Below, in pieces: positions 1 through 11,500 of a stretch of 64,000 nucleotides of DNA; position 1 is the stretch's first letter; the number at the start of each line of letters is the position of its first letter. The stretch comes from Stenogyne calaminthoides (taxonomy: Eukaryota; Streptophyta; Magnoliopsida; Lamiales; Lamiaceae). Location of the stretch: NCBI GenBank assembly GCA_037126765.1, contig JBBCBC010000025.1:11067639-11131638 (forward strand). The letters run 5' to 3'. Both the position numbers and the translations under genes were made by a program. The notes below the pieces were generated by a model. The model was given only the letters and a program-made list of their open reading frames with translations, was not told the DNA's origin and searched no databases.

Positions 1-1765
1 CTGTCACAGAAAATAGGTACATTCTTAGCTACAATGTTATAATCCCTCAGCTGCTGACTAAGCCAGAGCAGTTGGGAGCAACAACTTCCTGCAGCCATAT
101 ATTCTGCTTCAGTAGTAGATGTCGCAACTGATGTCTGCTTCTTTGAAAACCACGAGATCAGTTTACTTCCTAAAAACTGACATGTTCCTGAGGTTGACTT
201 TTTGTCAATTCTGCAACCTCCATAATCAGAATCAGAATACCCACTAAGCTCTAGATTATCATCTGATGGGTAAAATAAACCAAAGTTTATTGTCCCCTTT
301 AGATACTTAAGAATCCGCTTAGCTGCTTCCAGGTGACTTTGCATTGGATTTGCTTGAAATCTGGCACATACACCTACTGCAAACGTGATATCTGGTCTAC
401 TGGCAGTCAGGTATAATAAAGATCCAATGAGAGCCCTATATTCTTTCTGATTGGTTTTCTGACCATCCTCATCTGGATCCATCTTGAATCCAGTCATCAT
501 AGGAATTCTGGCTTCCTCACAGTTTTGAACTCCAAACTTAGCCAATAAACTCCTAGTGTACTTTGCCTGGCAGATGAATATCCCTTCTGTACTTTGCTTA
601 ACTTGTAGACCCAGAAAGTAACTCATCTGACCCATCATGGACATCTCGAACTTCCCTTGCATCAGCTTGCTGAATCTTTCACATAGACTCTTGTTGGGAG
701 ATCCGAAGATGATGTCGTCCACATAAATTTGAACCATCAGAATATCTTCTCCATCTTCTATTCTGAATAAGGTTCTATCCACTATTCCTTTAGTGAAACC
801 GCTATCTATCAAGAACTGAGAGAGTGTATCATACCAAGCTCGAGGAGCTTGTTTCAGGCCATAAAGAGCTTTTCTTAAACGGTACACCTGGTTGCCTTTT
901 TCAAAGCCTGGAGGTTGTTCAACATAAACTTCCTCAGCTAGTACCCCGTTTAAGAATGCACTCTTTACATCCATCTGATACACAATGAACCCTCTGTGGG
1001 CAGCATATGCCAAAAATAGCCGAATGGCTTCCAGGCTAGCGACTGGTGCAAAGGTCTCATCATAATCAATTCCTTCTGATTGTGAATACCCCTTAGCAAC
1101 AAGTCTTGCCTTATTTCTGGTTATGACATTATTCTCATCTCTCTTGTTCTTGAATACCCACTTTGTGCCAATCACATCTTGATGGGTTGGTCTGTCCACC
1201 AGTTTCAGACCTGATTTCTTTCAAACTGTTCCAGTTCTTCTTGCATGGCTAGAATCCAGTTTGCATCGCGTAAAGCTTCTTCTACTTCAGTCGGTTCCTT
1301 CAAAGACAGATAACAGCAATACATGGCACTTTCACCAATCTGATGTCTAGTTTTAACTCTATCAGATGGGTCTCCGAATATCAGATCAGTTGGATGACTG
1401 GTTATCCAGGTCCTTCTGTTCTGATTTGCATCTGTTTGGAGAACATCATCCATTTTTGATAATAGTTTATTACTAGAGATTGGGAGTGGTGCAGAGTTAT
1501 GATCCACTTGATAAGAACAAGTCTCAGCTGATGTTTGACTCATCATGTGCTGATGTCTGTTCGTGGGAACTTCAGGTGTTCCCCCTGAACCAGATGGTTC
1601 AGTTGATACTGTCTCAGCTGTACCAGCTTCTTCATTGACAGTTGTTCGTACCTTTGGGTCAGATTGACCTGGTGAATCAACTGGATCTGGAATATATACT
1701 GTTACGAATTGCATTATGCATCCTGCAACTTTAAAGGTAACTTTTGGACAACTAAATACGCACAC
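1..1765 (-). pseudogene. Ty1/copia polyprotein fragment: linker, reverse transcriptase, RNase H
   Basis: Read on the minus strand, 1765 to about 1210 encodes the low-complexity Ser/Thr/Pro linker between integrase and reverse transcriptase, ending EELEQFERNQV. A stop follows immediately, and the reading continues one frame over from about 1204 to 1 as a textbook copia RT (QMDVKSAFLNG, ALYGLKQAPRAWYDT, catalytic IYVDD at 714-725) and then RNase H (TSVATSTTEAEYMAA, PIFCD at the window edge). The break looks like a single missing G at a Trp-Lys codon pair. The gag, protease and integrase parts are absent: similarity stops near 1700 and unrelated AT-rich DNA follows. The RT resembles that of the SIRE-type element at 21628-35504 and is probably the same lineage. 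The left end lies outside the window, so whether this belongs to a longer element is unknown. Confidence 0.9.
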
Positions 1766-1937
1766 AAAACACCTACAAACATGTGCAACCCTAGTAGAAG
1801 TGTAGAACCAAACAAGTGTGGGCCAACTTCATGGATATTAGTGGGCTTAAGTCCATCAATATGGGCCGGATCGGATTTTTGGGCCCGAGAGCCACTTGTT
1901 TTCCGTAGTTGAATATCCTAATTATGGTTTGATGATT

Positions 1938-2068
1938 TTAGCACTTGGGCAGATCATTTGGAGGTGGTAGAAGAGACTGATTGGGCCCTTTGCCATTATC
2001 CACCATAAATGCCATCTTAAGTCCCCATGAAGTGTGTACTTCTAGGTGGCAATGCAAAAACCATACTC
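1938..2068 (-). pseudogene. Orphan last exon of a laccase (multicopper oxidase)
   Basis: Minus-strand reading gives GVWFLHCHLEVHTSWG, then LKMAFMVDNGKGPNQ, and ends LPPPNDLPKC followed by TAA at 1938-1940. This is the C-terminal copper-binding signature of plant laccases: the HCH motif with downstream His supplies ligands of the type 1 and type 3 copper sites, and the DLPKC end is typical of the family. A splice acceptor (TTTTGCAG) sits exactly where laccases have their last intron, with a split Gly codon, so the exon boundary at 2068 is well supported. No other laccase exon appears in the AT-rich DNA on the 5' side (2069-3395) before the gypsy gag starts. Either the rest lies beyond a very large transposon-filled intron outside the window, or this is a detached gene fragment. 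The exon itself is undamaged, which hints at recent separation. Confidence 0.75.
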
Positions 2069-3395
2069 CTGCAAAATTATCCATATTAAAGACACTATGA
2101 TGTTTGGTTATAGATATGTCTCATCAAGAAAATGTTGAATTTGGAATTTGATCCATCTTTTCTGGCTCCCAATATCAATAGGTGCAATCTAATTTGGATT
2201 CTGTTAAAATTTATTATTGAAATGGAATAATTATAGTCACAATGGATGTTAAGAATAAGACAAAAATTTGTGTGAGATCGTCTCACTGTGAGATATTTCA
2301 TCAACATAACACAAATTAATATTCATCCTTCTGAAAGTGTTGAAACATCATTTTCAAATTATACTTAATTTTATTGTGTATCTATTTTAAAAATAAATAT
2401 TATATAAGAGATCGATTGAAGTAAATGCAACGAGACGAATTACCCTATCTATCCATATTCACTAAAGTTTAATCTTGTCAAATTAAGATCATATCGAGAT
2501 TCATTAGTCTTAGTTTTAACTTTTTAAGTGTGTAAGTGTTGTGAAATTTGTTCACATTAAACTAACCTTATCATATGTTTCACTTAGGCTGTATCCAATT
2601 TTAATCTTGTGTTTTACCACTTTTTCAATTTTAGCAATTGTAAGTTGAGTGATATTTATAGAATTGTGATTTGCATTATTGTAATATGCTATGAGAAGGA
2701 AGGAAATGAATTAATGTTTTGATATGATAAGAAGGAAAATGAAGTTGTACTTTTATATGATTAAGTTATGAAAGAAGAGGAAGTTACAATTGATATGATA
2801 AGTCTATGATTATGAAAGGATCTTTCAGGAGGTGAAAATTGATTACGAAACGGTTTACTTATGATATAAGTGGAAGTTCATGAAAAGAGCTTACATGAAA
2901 TTACGATACGGTACTAATCTTAAAATCCATTTATCTTTCATACGAGGAGTATAACCATAACATAGATTGAGTATTAGACAGACATAAACAACCTTATTTT
3001 ACTTGGACTCCAGTCCCTATCTCGCTATATAGACAAGAAGACAGTAGTGTTTAGAATGTTATTTATCTTACTGGGACTGTTGTTTCGGAGGTCACTCCAT
3101 GTTTTGAGCTATATATATATAATATTCTGCAACTTACTCCAAGTAAGTCTGCTTTATTCTACCTGTTATTTTTACCTGTTTATTACTCTAATGACTTGTG
3201 TTACTAGTTCCCTAACTTACAAATGTTGATTGCCGTCCTCGTGCCACTGCTTGCAACAGTGTGTTCCGATGTACTGTGTATTTCAAATGTATAATTGGTG
3301 CTAGTGCCTTATTGATAAGATATTCAGGTTCTGATTTTGAAAGTTTTATCACAGCTATATGATATAAGCTATTATATTCTTTTAGTTCTTTTACG
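2069..3395. other. AT-rich DNA without recognisable genes
   Basis: Only short accidental ORFs occur here. A small palindrome-like motif (TGTGAGATCGTCTCACTGTGAG) lies at 2271-2292. The stretch just before the gypsy gag start (about 3100-3395) contains a TATATATATATAA run at 3110-3123 and may be the leader of that element, but no LTR copy matching the one at 8550-12617 is visible. Confidence 0.6.
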
Positions 3396-3915
3396 ATGGC
3401 ACCGCGAGGAACACCGCGTGCTACAAGAAATAGAACTCGAAATCGCCCCGAAGAATCAGCAGAGCAAGAACCGCCGAATACAGCCTCTGGAGCCGACATG
3501 GCAAGAGAATTCTTCAACTCTCTTCTGAAATTTATGCAACAACAAACCCCGCCACCGATTGTACCTGTACCTCAGCCAGCACGTGGGGTCAATGAATTTG
3601 TCGAACAGTTTCTACATATGAAGCCACATCGACTTAACGGAAAAGAAGGACCTATGGGAACAGAAGAGTGGATCGCCAGACTTGAGAGAATTTACAAACA
3701 CATGATTTTGACCGATGCAAAAAAGGTTTCTTGTGCATAGTTTCAACTAGAAGAAGATGTTGCCCAGTGGGGGGAATCTTACGAGTGAACCTTGAATGTT
3801 GAAGAACGTCAAGCTTTGACATGGGGAGAATTCAAGCAAGAAGTAATGGAAAGGTACTTTCCACAGGATTTATGCGATCAAAAAGAGCAGGAGTTTGTCA
3901 ACCTACGACAAGGTA
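3396..3915 (+). pseudogene. Ty3/gypsy (Tekay-like chromovirus) gag, N-terminal half
   Basis: Begins MAPRGTPRATRNRTRNRP, a basic Pro/Arg-rich start common in Tekay/Del gag, then the retrotransposon gag core with FLHMKPHRLNGKEGP, EEWIARLERIYKHM and LTWGEFKQEVMERYFP, ending LRQGT. Two in-frame stops (TAG at 3738-3740 and TGA at 3787-3789) interrupt it, so it cannot make a capsid protein. The reading is then broken at 3920 by a non-autonomous LTR element and resumes at 7433 as the C-terminal half of the same domain. The protein would form the virus-like particle in which the element's RNA is copied. The lineage call rests on recognised gag motifs and on the TGTAACACCC/GGCGTTACA-type LTR downstream. 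Confidence 0.85.
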
Positions 3916-3920
3916 CCCTC

Positions 3921-5623
3921 TGTTGGGATATTTTAGTTTTGATGAATTATGCCAAAACATTATCAACTTGTGTTATTGAAGCTAATCTACAGATAACAAG
4001 TTGAGGGGGAACGAGAGAACAAGTTGAGGGGGGAATCAAAGGAAGATTATCGAGATCGATTTAGGTCAGCAGACGAGACCGACGACATCGAATTAAACAG
4101 ATGAGTTCGAGTTAACCGATGAGTCAGGCAAAAATTAGAATAAGAAAAGCTAAGCCAGCTGATCAGAAGAAGGAGAGTTACCTGATCAGATGGACCTGAG
4201 ATCAGAAGATCAGATGACCAGATGACCTGATCAGATGACCAGAAAAGATGAGTTGATCAGATGACCAGATGACCCGATCGATGACCAGAAGATGAACCGA
4301 TCGATGACCAGATCGAAGAGAGGTTGTCGCCGTAAGAGGAAACAGATGAGACTAATCGAGATCGAGGTGATCGAGATCGATAAGATAAACCGATGCAACT
4401 AACCCGATATGCTAACCGATGCGGCTAATCTGATGCGTATAAACCGATATGTCGACTGATAAGATATAATCGATCGATCAAAAGAGCTGATCGATCAAAG
4501 TAGAAGAAATCGATATCGAAAAACCAAAAATCAGATACCGCATCAAAGCGACCAAATCGTAAGACAAGAGTCAAGATCCTCAAATAAAACACAAAGCGCA
4601 TCGACCGATGTCACCTAGAGATAAGTCATCCAAGTCATGTTCACCGAGAATCGTAACACTACCGACGATCGATAACCTCGAGTGCAAGAGAGACCGAGGG
4701 TCGATATCCGTCGAAGAGCCAACTCAAGTAAATTTCGAAAATCAATAATACTGATCGACGATAAGGTCTGGCCAAGAGAAGTCTCATTTGAATCAAGAAT
4801 CTCAAGACTCGAGAGAACCTCAAGAACTCGGAAGAATCCTCAAGATTATAAATTAAGTTAGATTCAAATGACATGGACCAATGAGAGGAAGACAACAAGC
4901 CCGAAAAAAGTCGCAAAAAGTTATGAGAATAGTATGGATTTGAATGTGACTCCATCCAATCTGTAACATTCAAATCCACACTATAAATACAAGTTCTTCC
5001 ATCAAATTAAGTGTGGAAAAGTGTGAAATGCGTGAAAAACACCATTGAAGCTATAAAGACAAATCATCTAGCATTTCCACCATAGAACACTAAACAAAAA
5101 ATACACGCATATATTCAAGAGTGTTCTATCCTAGATCTAAGAACAAATGTAATATCCTAAGCTTAGAGAGATTTTCCCATCCTTAGCATTGAGGCTAAAA
5201 CAAATGTAAGGAAAAATCTCAACCTAGTTAGAACCAAACAAACCTTACCCAAATCGGTTTGATAGGTTAAGTTTGTAAGTGAGTGAGAACTTCGGTAAAC
5301 ATCTAAGCAATCCCGAAATGGAGGGTAAAGCGATCCCGTGAGGGAGAGATAAGTCTCTTTTGAGTGAGAACTTCGGTAAACATCTGTTGGTTAAGTTGGT
5401 GCTCCATGAAGGGAAGAGTGGATGTAGGGCGAGTTCTCCTAAATACTATAAAATCGTGTGTTCTTTCTTTGCTTTATGTTCTTACTTGCCATATGCATTC
5501 AATTATAAGGAAAACACATAGATTTAAAAGCAAAAATTGGAACCACCATTCCTCTCCCCCGTTTTTATATGCACAACAATTGGTATTTAACGACCACTCT
5601 TGGGTTTTTCAACGGGACCAACA
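3921..5623 (+). repeat. 5' LTR of the short-spacer element
   Basis: 1703 bp, TG...CA ends. The U3 half holds an imperfect minisatellite built on CTGATCAGATGACC (about 4180-4330). A TATA box lies at 4982-4989. In the U5 part the phrase GAGAACTTCGGTAAACATCT occurs twice (5285-5304 and 5365-5384). Compared with the 3' LTR, many CTGA/CAGA words appear here as CCGA or CGA. Confidence 0.92.
4982..4989 (+). promoter_or_regulatory. LTR promoter TATA box (TATAAATA)
   Basis: TATAAATA occurs about 1.06 kb into the 5' LTR, with an identical copy at 6796-6803 in the 3' LTR. Its position in the LTR and conservation in both copies fit the retrotransposon core promoter at the U3/R boundary. Confidence 0.7.
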
Positions 5624-5625
5624 AT

Positions 5626-5637
5626 TGGTATCAGAGC
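5626..5637 (+). other. Primer binding site, initiator tRNA-Met
   Basis: TGGTATCAGAGC starts 3 bases after the end of the 5' LTR. It is the perfect complement of the 3' end of plant initiator methionine tRNA, the usual primer for minus-strand DNA synthesis in copia elements. Confidence 0.95.
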
Positions 5638-5744
5638 GGGAATTCAAAAGTTCATTGATTTCAATATGACCATCTGAACTGATCTTTTTGAAAAACCTGC
5701 TTTCTGTAAAAATGCATATATTTTAATGTTTTGGAGTCATTATC

Positions 5745-5758
5745 AAAAAGGGGGAAAT
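5745..5758 (+). other. Polypurine tract
   Basis: AAAAAGGGGGAAAT directly abuts the 3' LTR start at 5759 and is the expected primer for plus-strand synthesis. With the PBS it proves that the two LTRs belong to one element rather than being two tandem solo LTRs. Confidence 0.9.
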
Positions 5759-7427
5759 TGTTGGGATATTTTAGTTTTGATGAATTATGCCAAAACATTA
5801 TCAACTTGTGTTATTGAAGCTAATCTACAGATAACAAGTTGAGGGGGAACGAGAAAACAAGTTGAGGGGGAACTCATGGAATCAAACGAAGATGATTGAG
5901 ATTAGACGAGGCTGATCGAGATCAGATGAGTAAGATGAGTTTCGGAGTTAACTGATGAGCTGTGCAAAAATCAGAATAAGAAAAGTTAAGCCAGCTGATC
6001 AGAAGAAGGAGAGTTACCTGATCAAGTGGACCTGAGATCAGAAGATCAGATGAGCAGATGACCTGATCAGATGACCAGAAAAGATGAGCTGATCAGATGA
6101 CCAGATGACCTGATCAGATGACCAAAAAAGATGAGCTGATCAGATGACCAGATCAGAAGAGCAGGTTGCTGATCAGAAGAGGAGCAGATGAGACTAATCG
6201 AGATCAGATAAGACAACCTGATGCAACTAACTTGATATGCTAACCTGATGTGCTAATCTGATGCGGATAAACTGATATGTCGGGTTCGATGCTATCTTGA
6301 CCGATCAGTGAGCCGATCGATCAAAGTAGAAGAAATCAGATATCAGAAAACCAGAAATCTTCATACCAGATCATGCGACCAAATCAGAAGACAAGAGTCA
6401 GAAGATCTGAACAGTAAACACAGGCGTACTGATCTGATGTCACCTAGAGATAAGTCATCTGAAGTCATGTTCACTGAGAATCAGAACACTACTGATGATC
6501 AGTTAACCTGAGTGCAAGAGACCTGAGGGTCGATATCTGGTCAAGAGCCGAACTCGCCAAATTTGAGTGTCGATTACCGACGATAAGGTCCGGCTGAAGA
6601 AAAGTCTCAAATCAAGAATCCAAAGACTCCAGAGAACCCTGAAGAACTTAGAAGAATCCTGAAGATTATAGTCGTTAGATTCAGCTGACATGGACCAATG
6701 AGAGGAAGACAACAAGCCTGAAAAAGCTACAAAAAGCTACAGAATAGTATGGATTTGAATGTGACTCCATCCAACGGTAACATTCAAATCCACACTATAA
6801 ATACAAGTTCTTCCATCAAATTAAGTGTGGAAAAGTGTGAAATGCGTGAAAACACCATTGAAGCTACAGAGCCAAATCATCTAGCATTTCCACCATAGAA
6901 CATTGAACAAAAAATACACGCATATATTCAAGAGTGTTCTATCCTAGATCTAAGCACAAATGTAATATCCTAAGCTTAGAGAGATTTTCCCATCCTTAGC
7001 ATTGAGACTAAACAAATGTAAGGGAAAATCTCAATCTAGTTGGAAACCAAACAAACCTTACCCAAATCAGTTTGATAGGTTAAGTTTGTAGGTGAGTGAG
7101 AACTCGGTAAAATCTAAGCAATCCCGAAAGGGAGGGTAGGCGATCCCGTGAGGGAGATAAGTCCCGTTTGAATGAGAACTCGGTAAACATCTGTTGGTTA
7201 AGTTGGTGCCCCATGAAGGGAAGAGTGGATGTAGGACGACTTGTCCGAACCACTATAAAATCGTGTGTTCTTTACTGCTTTTTGTTCTTACTTGCCATAT
7301 GCATTCGATTATAAGCAAAACACATAGATTTAAAAGCAAAAATTGGAACCACCATTCCCTCACCCCTGTTTTATATGCACAACAATTGGTATTTAACGCA
7401 CTAATGGGTTTTTCAATGGGACCAACA
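5759..7427 (+). repeat. 3' LTR of the short-spacer element
   Basis: 1669 bp, co-linear with 3921-5623. It retains the minisatellite in a cleaner form (repeated CTGATCAGATGACCAG around 6000-6160). Confidence 0.92.
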
Positions 7428-7432
7428 CCCTC

Positions 7433-7861
7433 TCAGTATCAGAGTACGAGCGGAAATTTAATTAGTTATCACGTTATGCGCCACATCTGGTGGGGATCGA
7501 TGCCAAAAAGGCAAGAAGATTTGAACAAGGTTTGAGTCCCGAGGTAGGAGAGATTGTAGCTGGACTGAAATTGAAAAACTACAACGAGGTCTTTGATCGA
7601 GCACTCACTGTTTCAATTGGCTTGGGATTGGAATTTAAGCCAACTCCGACAACACTACTAGTAAACCAGAATTCACAGCTCAACTTTAAGAGAAACCAAA
7701 ACTCACCTTTGAAGGGAAGCAATTTTGCTATTGAAGTTAGGCCCAAGAATCAACGACTATGCCCCACATGTAATAAGGGAAACGGAGGAGTATGCTGGAA
7801 GGGAAATGGGGTATGCTACAAGTGTCGTCGACCAGACAGGATTGCTGAATTCCCTGAATAA
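7433..7861 (+). pseudogene. Ty3/gypsy (Tekay-like) gag, C-terminal half with damaged zinc knuckle
   Basis: Continues the gag interrupted at 3920. The reading holds KKARRFEQGLSPEVGEIVAG, LKNYNEVFDRALTVS and a variable spacer, then a CCHC-type region CYKCRRPDRIAEFP. The first two Cys are present, but the zinc-binding His is Arg and the last Cys is Phe, so the knuckle could not bind RNA normally. A stop follows at 7859-7861. Beyond it, 7862-8039 still reads like the Pro/Gln-rich spacer towards protease, and then recognisable sequence ends. Protease, RT, RNase H, integrase and chromodomain are all absent, so most of pol has been deleted from this copy. Confidence 0.85.
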
Positions 7862-8219
7862 CTGAATGGACGACCACCAACGGAGAATAATCAATTCAGA
7901 CAGCCACTGATGGGTAACAACCAAATCATACTACCACCAAGGGGAGATGTCCCAATACAAGAACACCAGGAAATGGCTATAGTGAATGCTATTCTCGAGA
8001 ATATGATAAAATCGACAACTAATAAGATCACGACAAATGCATAACTAGTACTCGATTTCACGTAACATATTATTTTGATATCGGAGCTTTCTAGTCTTTT
8101 TTCATTCAATAACTTTATGAGAAGTTTGAGAATAAACGATATAAACATTAAGTGTAAATGCTTCTATGAGAATTCGTAATCTACGTAAAGAGTAATACAC
8201 GGATGGATGTGGTTATTTC

Positions 8220-8455
8220 TTACGAAAATCAAACAAACTTTCAGAGTCACCGGACTTTTGAGTCACCCGACTTTCGGAATCACCAGGACTTTCGTAGTTA
8301 AACAGACTTTCGTAGTCAATGGACTTTAGTAGTCATAAGATTTTTTAAAAGCCAAGACCTTTGTAATCAACGAGACTTTTCGTAGTCAAGGCATTTTTTG
8401 TAGTCAACTAAGACTCATGTAGTAAACAAACTTCATGTAGTCTACGCAAGTCTCA
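8220..8455 (+). repeat. Diverged short tandem repeats before the gypsy 3' LTR
   Basis: A unit of about 20-25 bp containing GACTTTCGTAGTCA recurs roughly nine times with variation. It lies between the lost pol region and the PPT (AAGGGGGTAGGGAT, 8536-8549). It is probably non-coding sequence of the gypsy element. Confidence 0.65.
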
Positions 8456-8549
8456 ACATCTGATAAAGGAAAAAAGAATTTTCGAGAGACAAAAAAAAAG
8501 TAAAAACGAAATTTCGGGGACAAAATTCTTTTTTTTAAGGGGGTAGGGA

Positions 8550-11500
8550 TGTAACACCCGTCCCCAAAGCTTTTTAATAAGAATAATAAAAGAAATGAGT
8601 TTAATAAAATAAATATATGATTTAAGGATTTTTTTTTCAATGATTTTAGAGTATATATTTGCAAAGTTTTTTGATTTTTCACGGAATCAGACGAGCACTT
8701 TGAACCGGGAGCACTCCTAGCACTGTAATAGAATATTTTAATTAAGGTTTGATCATAAAATATTAAATAAAAATAATTAATTTCAATTTAAAAGAAAGAA
8801 AAATTAATCTTTCAACGAATTAGCATTTTCGATATAATAATCGAAAAATCGATGAATAATAAAATACAACGATGGAAAATCCGCTTGCCTAATTAAATTA
8901 GGATTTTTGGAGAACTTTAAGAATAATCAATTTTTTTAATTAAATAATTAAATAAATAATTTTTGTCTCGGAACGTGACGATTTAATCGCTAAAAGTTCT
9001 AAACAATTCATTCTAACGAACTCGTGAATTTTAATTAACGAAATTGCGCTTTTTAGAATACGGATAATACTTAAGTGATAACAAATATCGCGATCAACTA
9101 AATATCCTATGACATTCGTTCCTAACCACAAGTCGACGCTTGGTCCGCATTCCGCCACCACACTAATTACTATTCACTAAAATAAAACTTCACTAAACAC
9201 CTTCATTTTCTTTCCATTTCAGCCGTTCCCCTCACTCTCTTCTTCCTCTATATATACATACATACTCCATCAATAAGCAACCATCTCACATAAACAAAAA
9301 TGAGTCGAACCCCTGCCAATTTTCCTTCAAGAAAAGAAGAGTTCAATCTTTCTCTTATTCACCTTCAAGCTTGATTCTCCTCATCCATGAAAGCAATTGG
9401 GTTTTCTTCACTTCTAGCTACAAGGAGCTTCATCCATCATCCAATAACACCTATCAAGGTCATAAATCCATACAATTCTTATAATTCATGAAAAAGATAA
9501 GAAATCACTTCCTTGACTCCATGAAGCTCACGACTTCATCTTCTCTTTCTCACTCTTCAATTTTTCTTGAATTCAAGCATGAAACCATCATCTAACATGT
9601 ATCCAAGGAGCTTCAAGCTACTAAGCACCTGAGTCCTCGGAGATCCCAGCCAAAAACAGAGGAGGAGAACGACAAAGGTAACCTCCGAACAAAATTCGAA
9701 ACCTGTGTTCGTATGATGTTCGGTGAGATTGTTGAGTGCTTTAATTTGTTGGAATTTGCTAATTTAGAACTCGTACGTGTTTTTTGAAGTGTAGACTTCA
9801 TGCTCGTATTTTTGGTTTTCAAAAATTGTACCGTTATGCTGCCGAAATTTACGCTCAAATATGTCAAGTTGAAACCTCAAAACTGTTTCCGACTAATTTT
9901 TGGCTCCGCCGTCGAGTACTCTGTTGTACTGGAAATTTGTGTTTTAAAACACCTTTGTGCTCCCTTATATGTGTAATATGTCATCGTAGTCTCGGTGCTC
10001 AATTTTGGTGTCGTTACGCTGCTCGTTTTTACGATTAAACATGATCGCTCAAAACTGAAATTTCCAGAAAAACTGCTACTCGAATTTCCTAAATAATAAC
10101 TTTAAAAATTCATATCTCGAGTTCTAGGAATCATTTTGGAATGAAACTAGCGGCAAGTTAAAATTCATCGAGTCTACTGTATTCATATATAATCTCGTAA
10201 ATTTCCATCGGGAAGAATCGGAGTTATGATTAATTTCGAAAAGTGTGACGTGCTGGAAAAATTCTGTAATTTTACTGTGGAGGAGGTAACTTCACTCGTC
10301 TATAACTTTCTGATAAAAACTACTTTTGAACTGAGACAAAAAGGATTATATTCTCTACATACTGTAGTTTCTAAATATGAAAATTTGAGTCATTTCGTTT
10401 ATTTTATAGAAAGTTATGTATGTTCTAAAAGTAAGACAAAAACTGGGCGTTTTCTTTGAGCAAGGAATTGGTTTCAAATACTTGACTTTCATGACACTTT
10501 TAACCAACTTATGTTCGTTATTTTCCAACGATTTTTCTTGTGAGTAAAGTTTAGATAACAAGCTATAAAAGACCTAAAGTTTAAATCTCGATCGGATTAG
10601 CGAATCAATGGGAACAACTCGTGAAAATTGAAGAAAGTCACAAAATTTGGGACACCAATTCTTTCCTAATAATGTCACAACTGAATATTGAAAGTTCCTA
10701 ATAATTTATTTGGATGACTTTCTTTCACACAAACCATATGTGTTTTATTTTCCCTTTTATGCAACTTATTTGAAAGTCCTTTAGGAACTCTTTTTTAGTA
10801 ATCACATGTTTTAAGTTTAGAGAATTTTCCACACACTATACACATGATAATCTATTTTTTTTCTAAATAACAACTAAGTTAATGAAATTATAAATTTGAT
10901 CAAATCGATTATTTGAGTTTTTACCCAAAAATATATATATATGTGTGTGAATAAACTATCGTATTTTTTCCGTTAGTTTAACTAACTATACATGACCTTT
11001 GTAGAAAATATAAAAATGTAATCCTAAACTATAACAAGTCATAAACATGCTCCTCAAAACTCATAAGATGTGGATTTCCAAATAAAGAGTTATGAATTTT
11101 TGAAGATTATATTGTGAAATTGAAGAACATCTGAATTATTGATTTACTGGGACTTTTGTCCATTCCTTTTCTTTTTAAAAATGATAACCAAATACTTGCA
11201 TGCTCTTATATATGCCTTTGTGAATTATTTGATGAGTTTTAGTACTATATAAATAATTTTACAAAATTGTTTTCTAGAACTGCGTCAAGCTGAAAATGAA
11301 CCTTAAAGTTTTATTCTTACAAGTAATAATTTTGGGACATCATAATAAACTCCAATAACCGTTTAAAGTAAAAGTTCGACAAAAACTCACGAGTAAGGAA
11401 AGCTAAAGAATGAGGTTTAACGTCATCGATAAACTTATAAATAATTTACTTAAATCAAGAGTAATTATGACGAGAACATGAAAATGTTGTGCTAGGGGAA

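Larger units (their letters stand above)
3921..7427 (+). mobile_element. Non-autonomous LTR retrotransposon with 1.7-kb LTRs and only 135 bp between them
   Basis: Two near-identical LTRs (3921-5623 and 5759-7427) both start TGTTGGGATATT and end GGGACCAACA. Between them lie a primer binding site and a purine tract and nothing else. A 5-bp target duplication CCCTC flanks it at 3916-3920 and 7428-7432, interrupting a gypsy gag gene. The LTR termini, initiator-Met primer site and PPT (AAAAAGGGGGAAAT) resemble SIRE/Maximus copia elements, so such an element probably supplied the proteins in trans. No packaging or coding sequence remains apart from what the 135-bp spacer and LTRs hold. It matches neither the TRIM pattern (short LTRs) nor the LARD pattern (long internal region). 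Confidence 0.93.

Noticed and set aside
8220..8455. Regularly spaced repeats reminiscent of a CRISPR array
   Set aside because: Repeats are short, diverged and without unique spacers of constant length, and the setting is a plant gypsy element.
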